DNA of 8,834 nucleotides from Planctomycetota bacterium (GTDB lineage: Bacteria > Planctomycetota > UBA8108 > UBA1146 > JAJFFE01). This document shows positions 1 through 5,688 of this stretch, in pieces. Location: the NCBI GenBank assembly GCA_020425835.1, contig JAGQRC010000094.1, forward strand, positions 1-8,834, in the 5' to 3' direction. How positions within the stretch are numbered: position 1 is the first letter of the stretch; every line of letters starts with the position of its first letter. The notes beneath the pieces were generated by a model. That model saw nothing but the letters and a program-made list of their open reading frames with translations. It was not told the origin of the DNA and did not search any database. A program made the translations under genes and the position numbers.

Positions 1-1
1 C

Positions 2-343
2 GAGATCGTCGGAACGGTGTTGCTCTTCTCCGGCTGCTTCCTGGCGCTGACGGGTGCCGTCGGCGTCCTGCGCATGCCGGACTTCTACACGCGGATTCAT
101 CCCGCCGGCAAGGCGGACACCCTGGCGCAGAGCCTGATCGTGCTCGGTCTCCTGATCGGACGGAGCCATGAGTTCGTCACGGCGGTGAAGCTGGTCATGG
201 TGACCGGCCTCCTCTACTTCACCGCCCCGACGGCCACGCACGCGATCACGCAGGCGACCTATCGTTCCGACGACGAGCTGGAGAAGCGCTGGCCCCGGAC
301 CTCGGCCAACCCGTCGAAACAGGAGGGCACGCCGAATGAGTGA
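2..343 (+). CDS. mrpG: Mrp/Mnh antiporter subunit G, 5'-truncated by the window
   Basis: Small membrane subunit of the multisubunit Na+/H+ antiporter. MrpG is one of the short helical subunits, with MrpE and MrpF, that pack beside the pump subunits; its own chemistry is not established. The frame is open from the first bases and reads EIVGTVLLFSGCFLALTG, then the MnhG signature LRMPDFYTRIHPAGKADT. A GTG at 17 could be called as start, but it lies inside the first membrane helix (the V of GTVLL). Family members usually have about ten more residues there, so the true start is probably just upstream of the window. About 113 residues are visible: three hydrophobic segments, then a polar tail (DDELEKRWPR...). 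Its end overlaps the next gene by 8 nt. mrpE and mrpF are expected immediately upstream. Confidence 0.93.
   Translation, partial: EIVGTVLLFSGCFLALTGAVGVLRMPDFYTRIHPAGKADTLAQSLIVLGLLIGRSHEFVTAVKLVMVTGLLYFTAPTATHAITQATYRSDDELEKRWPRTSANPSKQEGTPNE
321..326 (+). promoter_or_regulatory. Ribosome binding site for the MbhD/MbhE-domain gene
   Basis: AGGAGG lies inside the 3' end of mrpG, 9 nt before the ATG at 336. It favours that start over the in-frame ATG at 348. Confidence 0.7.
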
Positions 344-1007
344 TCCGATGCTCGCGCTGACTCCGGGCGCCCGAATCATCTTCGATGTGGTCACCTGGAT
401 CGACGCGCTCCTCCTGCTCATGGTGGTGTTGGTCGGGGCCGGAGTCGTCGCCTCCCGCAATCTCTTCGCGGCGGCGATGCTCTCGGGAAGCTACTCGCTG
501 TTGATGGCGCTCGTCTGGGTCAACATGGCCGCGATGGACGTCGCCTTCACGGAGGCGGCGGTCGGTGCGGGCGTCTCGACCGTGCTGTTCCTCGGCACGA
601 TCGCCATCACCGGACGGGAGGAGAAGCGTGAGAAGGCCTTCCACTGGCCCGCGCTCCTCGCCGTTCTCCTGACCGGGTCGGCGCTGGTCTACGGCACGAT
701 CGACATGCCGGACTACGGAGATCGGACCGGGTCGTCCAATCCGGTCAACCGGCGCATCGCCCCCGAATACATCCGACAGGTCGTCCCCAAGACCGGGAGA
801 CTCGACGGAGTCGCCCAGGCGGAGCCGGGCGAGAACCAGTACCACGAGCACGTTCCCAATTTCGTCACCGCCGTGCTCGCCGACTACCGGGGCTTCGACA
901 CCATGTTCGAGTCGGCCGTGATCTTCAGTGCCGGGGCGGCGATGGTCCTCCTCCTGCGTCGACGTCGGGACCGACCCGCCGACCGGGCGCCCGAGGAGAC
1001 GTCATGA
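336..1007 (+). CDS. MrpA C-terminal-type subunit (MbhD + MbhE domains)
   Basis: This 223-residue membrane protein corresponds to the C-terminal part of the large MrpA subunit, or to the archaeal MbhD and MbhE subunits fused into one chain. Residues about 20-90 are the MbhD (DUF4040-like) part: two or three helices and the motif DVAFTEAAVGAGV, with a conserved membrane Glu at 73. Residues about 103-210 are the MbhE part: one helix, a polar loop, then HVPNFVTAVLADYRGFDTMFE (172-192), matching the DFRGFDTxxE motif near the end of MrpA, and a final helix at about 194-207 followed by RRRRDR. The N-terminal pump domain of a full MrpA (several hundred residues) is absent. In Mrp this region adjoins the cation path near MrpB and MrpC. 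The start overlaps mrpG by 8 nt, and the stop overlaps the mrpB start as ATGA, so translation is likely coupled. Confidence 0.92.
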   Translation: MSDPMLALTPGARIIFDVVTWIDALLLLMVVLVGAGVVASRNLFAAAMLSGSYSLLMALVWVNMAAMDVAFTEAAVGAGVSTVLFLGTIAITGREEKREKAFHWPALLAVLLTGSALVYGTIDMPDYGDRTGSSNPVNRRIAPEYIRQVVPKTGRLDGVAQAEPGENQYHEHVPNFVTAVLADYRGFDTMFESAVIFSAGAAMVLLLRRRRDRPADRAPEETS

Positions 1008-1531
1008 CCGATCGATCCGCGGAGCACAGCCCGATCCGTCCTCACGACCGCATGGAAGAGCAGGTCGTCGTTCGACTGATCGCGAAGATGCTGATCCCCT
1101 ACATCCTCATGTTCGGCTTCTACGTCATCGCCCACGGCGAGCTCGGTCCGGGGGGCGGGTTCCAGGGTGGGGTCATCATCGCCAGCGCGTACATCCTGTA
1201 CTGCCTCGTGTTCGGGCTGGAAGCGGGTCGACGGGCGATCCCCCGCGGCCTGATCGACGCGCTGATGGCGCTCGGCGTCCTCCTGTACGCGTCCGTCGGG
1301 CTCCTCGGCCTGTTCCGGGGCGCGGCCTTCCTCGACTATCGAGCGCTCGGCGCCGACATGGCGACGGCGAGCCCCCTCGGAATGACCCTGGTCGAGACCG
1401 GCGTCGGATTCACGGTCGCCTCGGTGATGATCATCGTCTTCGACTCGATGGCGGGCCTTCGTCTGCCCACCGACGCGCCGCCCGCTCCCCCCGAGCGGGA
1501 GGGTCCTTCCTCCGCGAGCCGGGCGGGCTGA
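1004..1531 (+). CDS. mrpB: Mrp/Mnh antiporter subunit B
   Basis: MnhB-family membrane subunit of the Na+/H+ antiporter, 175 residues. About the first 20 residues are polar. Then come a helix (24-43), the family signature GELGPGGGFQGG (45-56), a helix (57-72), a helix (84-104), a short periplasmic or loop region, and a last helix containing GMTLVETGVGFTVASVMI (126-143), in which Glu131 is the typical conserved acid. The C-terminal Pro/Ser/Arg tail is not conserved in the family. The start is the ATG of an ATGA overlap with the preceding stop, with GAGGAG 5 nt before it (993-998). In Mbh-type clusters the equivalent subunit is MbhF. MrpB pairs with the MrpA C-terminal region in known structures, which fits its place directly after that gene. 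Confidence 0.95.
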   Translation: MTDRSAEHSPIRPHDRMEEQVVVRLIAKMLIPYILMFGFYVIAHGELGPGGGFQGGVIIASAYILYCLVFGLEAGRRAIPRGLIDALMALGVLLYASVGLLGLFRGAAFLDYRALGADMATASPLGMTLVETGVGFTVASVMIIVFDSMAGLRLPTDAPPAPPEREGPSSASRAG

Positions 1532-1534
1532 CCG

Positions 1535-1894
1535 ATGGCCAACTTCGAGATCTTCAACTACTGGATCTACATCGCGCTGATGATGGTCGGCTTCTACGGC
1601 GTCATCGCGAAGAGGAACCTCGTCAAGAAGGTCATGGCGCTGGGGGTCTTCCAGACCGCGATCTTCCTGCTGTACATCTCGATGGCGGTCGTCGAGGGCG
1701 GACGCGCGCCGATCGCCGACTTCCACGACCCGGATGCCATCTACTACAACCCGATCCCCCACGTGCTCATGCTGACGGCCATCGTGGTGTCGATCAGCAT
1801 CACCGCCGTCGCTCTGTCGGTGGTCGTCCTGATCAAGCGCGAGTACGGCACCATCGAGATGGACGAGATCGAGGAGCAGGAGCGAGCCGAGTGA
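1535..1894 (+). CDS. mrpC: Mrp/Mnh antiporter subunit C (NuoK-like)
   Basis: A 119-residue, three-helix subunit homologous to NuoK of complex I and MbhG of archaeal hydrogenases. Helices are visible at about 8-24, 33-53 and 77-100. The diagnostic segment is NPIPHVLMLTAIV (72-84), the counterpart of the NuoK/MrpC stretch DPxPQALVLTAIVI; His76 stands where Gln is commoner. The Thr of LTAI (T81) is the conserved one. The tail is strongly acidic (EMDEIEEQERAE). The ATG at 1535 follows the mrpB stop by 3 nt with only a poor Shine-Dalgarno (GGGCGGG), so initiation probably depends on coupling. MrpC is thought to bridge the MrpA and MrpD halves of the complex. Confidence 0.94.
   Translation: MANFEIFNYWIYIALMMVGFYGVIAKRNLVKKVMALGVFQTAIFLLYISMAVVEGGRAPIADFHDPDAIYYNPIPHVLMLTAIVVSISITAVALSVVVLIKREYGTIEMDEIEEQERAE
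1878..1882 (+). promoter_or_regulatory. Ribosome binding site for mrpD
   Basis: AGGAG ends 8 nt before the GTG at 1891. It decides the start: the reading frame stays open for another 321 codons upstream, but those codons overlap mrpB and mrpC out of frame. Confidence 0.65.
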
Positions 1895-3393
1895 TCCATC
1901 AGCACCTCCCCGCTCTCGTCGTCCTCCTGCCCTTCTTCGGAGGCCTGACGTCGGTCCTGACGCGGCGCGGCTCGCTCGCCTGGCTCTGGGCGAGCATCAT
2001 CGGCGTGGGCACCTTCTCCGCGACCGTCGGTCTGCTGCTCCGCGTCCTCGACGAGGGTGTCGTCACCTACGCCATGGGCGGGTGGAAGGCTCCTTGGGGC
2101 ATCGAGTACCGCGTCGACGCGGTCAACGCTTCCGTGCTGCTGGTCGTCGCCGCGATCGGATGCGTGACGACGCTCTACGCGCGCCGGTCGGTCGCCGACG
2201 AGATCCCCAACGACCGCCTCCACTTCTTCTACGCGCTGTGGCAGCTGTGCCAGGCGGGGCTCCTCGGGATCACCATCACCGGCGACGCGTTCAACATCTA
2301 CGTGATGCTCGAAATCTCCTCGCTGACGATCTACGGACTCCTCGCACTGGGGAAGGACAAGGACCGCCGGGCGCTGACCGCGACGATCAACTACATCATC
2401 GTCGGGTCCATCGGGGCGAGCTTCATCCTGATCGCGATCGGTTACCTCTACATGGTGACCGGGACCCTGAACATTGCGGACATGTCCCACCATCTCGGAG
2501 ATCTCCTCCAGCGGGAGCGAGAGCTCGGCACGCGGAACGCGACGGTCCACGTCGCCTTCGCGTTCCTGATGGTCGGCCTCAGCATCAAGATGGCGCTCTT
2601 CCCGCTCCACACCTGGTTGCCGAACGCCTACACGTACGCGCCATCCGCGGTGACCGCGATGCTGGCGGCGACGGCGACCAAGGTCGGCATCTACATGGCG
2701 ATCCGTTTCTACTTCACGATCTTCGGTGCCGAGTTCAGCTTCGAGCAGACCCACAACCAGGCGATCCTGATGGTCTGCGCGAGCCTCGCGATCCTGCTCG
2801 GTTCGCTCGCGGCGATCCGCCAGCAGATCGTCAAGCGACTCCTCGCCTACTCCAGCATCGCGCAGATCGGGTACATCGTGCTGGGCTTCGCGCTCGTCAA
2901 CCGGAACGGTCTGGCCGGCTCGATCGTCCACATCGCCAACCATGCGCTCATGAAGGGGGGCATGTTCATGGCGCTCGGCGCGGTGGTCTACTCGACGCGT
3001 TCCAACGACCTCTCCTCCCTCAAGGGTCTCGGGAGACGAATGCCGTTCACCATGGCGGCGTTCACCGCGGGGGGGCTCGGCCTGATCGGATTCCCCCTGA
3101 CCGGTGGGTTCATCAGCAAGTGGTACCTGGTCAGCGGGACGCTCGAGCGAGGCCTGTGGCCGCTGGCCATCGTGGTCCTCCTGGGCTCGCTGCTCGCCCT
3201 CTACTACGTGTGGAAACTCGTCGAACTGATCTACTTCGAGGAGCCGGGACCGAACGCACCGCTCCGCGACGCGCCATGGTCCCTGGTGATCCCAACCTGG
3301 CTCCTCATCGGAGCGAGCATCTACTTCGGGATCGACGCTCGACTGACCGGCGGGCTCGCCGAGGCGGCCGCCGAGCGATTGCTGGGAGGCTGA
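1891..3393 (+). CDS. mrpD: Mrp/Mnh antiporter subunit D (proton-translocating, NuoM/NuoN-like)
   Basis: Large pump subunit of about 500 residues and roughly 14 helices, of the family shared with NuoL/M/N, MbhH and MrpA. It carries one of the membrane H+ or cation channels. The key charges are visible: Glu141 in MLEISSLTIYG (helix 5), Lys233 in SIKMALFPLHTWLP (helix 7), Lys264 in TATKVGIYMAIR (helix 8), and Lys410 in GGFISKWYLVSG (helix 12). These correspond to the Glu/Lys pair (E137 and K219 in Bacillus MrpD) needed for antiport. The frame is open far upstream, but homology begins at IHQHLPALVVLLPF, just after the GTG at 1891, which overlaps the mrpC stop as GTGA. The length is normal for the family. 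A polar loop (HHLGDLLQRERELGTRN) precedes helix 7. The gene is intact. Confidence 0.95.
   Translation: MIHQHLPALVVLLPFFGGLTSVLTRRGSLAWLWASIIGVGTFSATVGLLLRVLDEGVVTYAMGGWKAPWGIEYRVDAVNASVLLVVAAIGCVTTLYARRSVADEIPNDRLHFFYALWQLCQAGLLGITITGDAFNIYVMLEISSLTIYGLLALGKDKDRRALTATINYIIVGSIGASFILIAIGYLYMVTGTLNIADMSHHLGDLLQRERELGTRNATVHVAFAFLMVGLSIKMALFPLHTWLPNAYTYAPSAVTAMLAATATKVGIYMAIRFYFTIFGAEFSFEQTHNQAILMVCASLAILLGSLAAIRQQIVKRLLAYSSIAQIGYIVLGFALVNRNGLAGSIVHIANHALMKGGMFMALGAVVYSTRSNDLSSLKGLGRRMPFTMAAFTAGGLGLIGFPLTGGFISKWYLVSGTLERGLWPLAIVVLLGSLLALYYVWKLVELIYFEEPGPNAPLRDAPWSLVIPTWLLIGASIYFGIDARLTGGLAEAAAERLLGG
3384..3389 (+). promoter_or_regulatory. Ribosome binding site for the second antiporter-like subunit
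   Basis: GGGAGG lies in the last codons of mrpD, 5 nt before the GTG at 3395. It supports that GTG; the ATG at 3393 is out of frame and meets a stop at once. Confidence 0.65.
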
Positions 3394-3394
3394 T

Positions 3395-4861
3395 GTGAAC
3401 GATCCGTCGCCCGTCATCGCGATCGCGATTCCCGCCGTCGGCGCGGTCCTGACCCTGCTGTTCCGCCGCTTCCCGAACGCCCGGGAGATTCTCGGTCTCG
3501 GAGTGGCCGGCGCGCTCTTCGCGCAAGTGATCCGGATCCTGCTCGCTCTGCAGAACGATCTCGCGCCCCACTACACGCTCTACGAGATGGTCCCCGGCCT
3601 CCCGCTGACCTTCCACGTCGAGCCGCTCGGGATGACCTACGCGCTGATCGCGAGCGGCCTGTGGATCGCCACGACCCTGTACGCGATCGGCTACGTCCGA
3701 GGGAACCACGAGGAGCATCAGACTCGCTTCTTCGCCTTCTTCGCCCTGGCGCTCGCGGCGAGCATGGGTATCGCCTTCGCCGGCGACATGTTCACCCTGT
3801 TCGTCTTCTACGAGCTGCTCACCCTCACGACCTTCCCCCTGGTGACCCACCACGGGACCGAAGCGGCCAAGCGGGGAGGACGGATCTATCTCGGTGTCCT
3901 GGTCGTCACCAGTGTCGGCCTGCTGCTGTTCGGGATCCTCTGGACCTGGACGATCACCGGGACGTTGGAGTTCCGTCCGGGGGGCGTCTTCGCGGAAGCG
4001 ATCCGCACCGGGGCGGTGACCGCGCCCACGCTCGGTGTGATCTTCTTCCTGTTCATCTACGGAACGGGGAAGGCCGCGCTGATGCCTGCGCACCGGTGGC
4101 TTCCCGCGGCGATGGTCGCGCCGACGCCGGTCAGCGCGCTCCTCCACGCGGTCGCCGTCGTCAAGGCCGGGGTCTTCACGGTCACCAAGGTCATCGTCTA
4201 CCTGTTCGGCCCGCAGACCCTCCTCGAACAGGGTCAGGGCCGCTGGCTCCCGTTCGCGGCCGGCGCGACGATCATCATCGCGAGCGTGATCGCGCTCTCG
4301 CAGGACAACCTCAAGCGCCGACTCGCCTACTCGACGATCAGCCAACTCTCGTACATCATTCTCGGCGCGGCGCTGCTGGTCCCGATCTCGATCCGCGCGG
4401 CCGCCGTTCACATCGCGGCACACGCCTTCGGGAAGATCTCCCTGTTCTTCGCCGCCGGCTCGATCTACACCGCGGCCCACAAGACGGAGATCAGCCAGCT
4501 CGACGGCATCGGTCTGCGGATGCCGATCACCATGGGCGCGTTCGCGATCGGCACCCTCTCGATGATCGGGCTCCCTCCCACCGCAGGCTTCGTCAGCAAA
4601 TGGCTCCTGATCCAGGGCGCCTGGGAGTCGCAGCACATCTTCGCGGCCGCCGTGATCTTCGCGAGCTCGCTCCTCAACGCGGCCTACTTCCTTCCGATCG
4701 TCTACCGCGCCTTCTTCCGCTCACCGCCCGCCGACGACGCACACCACGGCGAGGCGCCGTGGCCGATCCTCGTCGCCCTGTCGATCACGGCTGCCAGTGC
4801 GGTGGCCCTGTTCTTCTGGCCCGACCTGTTCCTCGACCTCGCGAACCAGCTGCCGAGCTGA
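3395..4861 (+). CDS. Second large antiporter-like subunit (MrpD-family, with MrpA/NuoL-like features)
   Basis: A 488-residue polytopic membrane protein of the proton-translocating quinone oxidoreductase/antiporter family, and the second such subunit in the operon. Conserved charges: Glu140 in VFYELLTLTTFPLV, Lys226 in GTGKAALMPAHRWLP, His251 and Lys257 in LLHAVAVVKAGV, Lys402 in TAGFVSKWLLIQG, plus DNLKRRLAYSTISQLSYI and HAFGKISLFF. The His-x5-Lys-Ala-Gly arrangement in helix 8, and YAIGYVRG near residue 95, look more like MrpA or NuoL than the neighbouring MrpD, which has no His there. I infer it replaces the missing N-terminal pump part of MrpA. Known parallels are the paired MbsH/MbsH' subunits of archaeal Mbs and cyanobacterial mrp clusters with two mrpD-type genes. 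It starts at GTG, 1 nt after the mrpD stop. Annotation pipelines would probably call it MnhD, hence no symbol here. Confidence 0.92.
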   Translation: MNDPSPVIAIAIPAVGAVLTLLFRRFPNAREILGLGVAGALFAQVIRILLALQNDLAPHYTLYEMVPGLPLTFHVEPLGMTYALIASGLWIATTLYAIGYVRGNHEEHQTRFFAFFALALAASMGIAFAGDMFTLFVFYELLTLTTFPLVTHHGTEAAKRGGRIYLGVLVVTSVGLLLFGILWTWTITGTLEFRPGGVFAEAIRTGAVTAPTLGVIFFLFIYGTGKAALMPAHRWLPAAMVAPTPVSALLHAVAVVKAGVFTVTKVIVYLFGPQTLLEQGQGRWLPFAAGATIIIASVIALSQDNLKRRLAYSTISQLSYIILGAALLVPISIRAAAVHIAAHAFGKISLFFAAGSIYTAAHKTEISQLDGIGLRMPITMGAFAIGTLSMIGLPPTAGFVSKWLLIQGAWESQHIFAAAVIFASSLLNAAYFLPIVYRAFFRSPPADDAHHGEAPWPILVALSITAASAVALFFWPDLFLDLANQLPS

Positions 4862-4897
4862 AGTCGGCGCCGGTCGGCGAAGGCTCATTCCAGCGGA

Positions 4898-4909
4898 GAT
4901 CGCGCGATC
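4898..4909. repeat. Perfect 12-bp palindrome upstream of a -10-like element
   Basis: GATCGCGCGATC is its own reverse complement with no loop. It lies in the only sizeable gap of the window, 7 nt upstream of a TATACT hexamer. It could be a dimer-binding operator. Chance is a real alternative, because GATC and GCGC words are frequent in this DNA. Confidence 0.4.
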
Positions 4910-4916
4910 GGATCGG

Positions 4917-4922
4917 GTATAC
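4917..4922 (+). promoter_or_regulatory. Candidate -10 element for the downstream three-gene cluster
   Basis: TATACT differs from the sigma-70 -10 consensus at one position and stands out in GC-rich DNA. It is about 94 nt before the ATG at 5016, leaving room for a leader. No TTGACA-like -35 is seen at 16-18 nt spacing; the palindrome at 4898-4909 occupies that area instead. This is a weak, motif-only call. Confidence 0.35.
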
Positions 4923-5015
4923 TCACCGCTTCGCGGCGCGGCGCTCGACCCCGGGAACGCCGGAATCACCGGGACCCGCCGCCCCGTCCAACCCACCACG
5001 GAGGCTCCGAGTCCG

Positions 5016-5687
5016 ATGGCCAAAGTCGACGCCGAAGAACTCTATCCCCTGTTCTACGCGCTCCACCGCCACGTCCAAGGCACCGCGACGATCGCGGGGA
5101 TCAAGGTCGACGACGAGCTGAGTGACGCGATCACTCGCTTCGCGCGGATCCACGACAACCGGCCGGTCGCGCCCGAGAAGCAGGTCACTCCGGAGCGAGT
5201 GAAGGCGATCCTCAAGGGCATGAAGCACCAGCCCGACATCCGGTTGGCGGTCGTCGAGGACGGACCCAACGCGAAGCGACCGAAGACCGCTCAGGAGATG
5301 GCGGCGGAGCGTCAGGAGGCGGAGGACGAGGCGGACCGACTGTTCCGCAAGTTCCTGATCTCCGCGAGCTACGGGATCTGTGCGCTGATCCTCGGGTTCT
5401 CCCTGTTCATCGCCTACGCGACCCGAGACATCGAGCAACGCGAAGTGACGGGGCCGACCATCGAGGGAGAGCAGGTGCGTTCGTTGCACCCCCTCGAGAT
5501 CGGCGGACTCGTCTGCATCGCGATCGCCTCCTGGGGTATCGCCGAGGCGATCATCATCGCGAAGAACCACTGGGCCGACTTCGACCGTGTCAAGGAGGCG
5601 GTGCCGGTCGTGGGCAAAGCGTGGGCGCGCCGTACCCGTCGCAAGAGGCGCGAGCGCGAGAAGCAAGTCGCGGAGAAGGGAGCCTGA
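5016..5687 (+). CDS. Hypothetical protein with two membrane helices and a basic tail
   Basis: I do not recognise the family of this 223-residue protein. Residues 1-85 are soluble and mostly helical, with no metal or nucleotide motif I can identify. Residues 87-112 are highly charged and could form a coiled coil (AQEMAAERQEAEDEADRLF). Hydrophobic segments lie at about 113-135 (LISASYGICALILGFSLFIAY) and 161-182 (GLVCIAIASWGIAEAIIIA), separated by a short polar loop with EVTGPTIEGEQ. The C-terminus is very basic (RRTRRKRRERE, 205-215), implying a cytoplasmic tail; with two helices the N-terminus would also be cytoplasmic. The frame is open upstream to 4797, but ATG 5016 has GGAGG at 5000-5004 and gives the plausible start. 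The gene ends 1 nt before the next. It is probably an inner-membrane protein. Confidence 0.75.
   Translation: MAKVDAEELYPLFYALHRHVQGTATIAGIKVDDELSDAITRFARIHDNRPVAPEKQVTPERVKAILKGMKHQPDIRLAVVEDGPNAKRPKTAQEMAAERQEAEDEADRLFRKFLISASYGICALILGFSLFIAYATRDIEQREVTGPTIEGEQVRSLHPLEIGGLVCIAIASWGIAEAIIIAKNHWADFDRVKEAVPVVGKAWARRTRRKRREREKQVAEKGA
5120..5136. repeat. Short inverted repeat inside the hypothetical gene
   Basis: GAGTGA and TCACTC form a perfect 6-bp inverted repeat around a 5-nt loop. It lies in coding sequence near residues 35-41, so it may simply follow from the codons. Confidence 0.25.
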
Positions 5688-5688
5688 G

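Noticed and set aside
17..19. GTG 17 as the genuine start of mrpG
   Set aside because: The codons before it (EIVGT) continue the family's first helix, and the frame is open to the window edge, so the gene is more likely cut by the window.
928..1890. A long 5' extension of mrpD in the same frame, giving an 821-residue protein
   Set aside because: The extra 321 codons overlap mrpB and mrpC out of frame and encode Arg/Pro-rich sequence unlike any antiporter domain. Homology starts at the GTG at 1891.
1744..3417. A 557-codon antisense frame opposite mrpD
   Set aside because: It is a hydrophilic, low-complexity translation (many E, D, R, H, Q) mirroring a membrane protein gene, with no recognisable domain or start context.
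3305..4636. A 443-codon antisense frame opposite the second antiporter subunit
   Set aside because: It shows the same GC-shadow pattern: strongly charged composition, no domain, and opposite an intact conserved gene.
336..4861. A membrane-bound hydrogenase or complex I-like oxidoreductase operon
   Set aside because: The MbhD/MbhE, MbhF, MbhG and MbhH-like genes resemble that module. However, no hydrogenase, NuoB/C/D/H/I-like or iron-sulphur subunit follows, so a stand-alone Mrp antiporter is the simpler reading for what is visible.
4797..5015. An N-terminal extension of the hypothetical protein to 4797
   Set aside because: It would overlap the end of the antiporter gene out of frame, it encodes Arg/Ser/Cys-rich sequence, and it ignores the GGAGG-ATG context at 5000-5018.
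5587..5688. An upstream start for the propeller protein within the preceding gene
   Set aside because: The extension is Arg-rich, overlaps the previous gene in another frame and would bury the signal peptide. ATG 5689 has a good Shine-Dalgarno.
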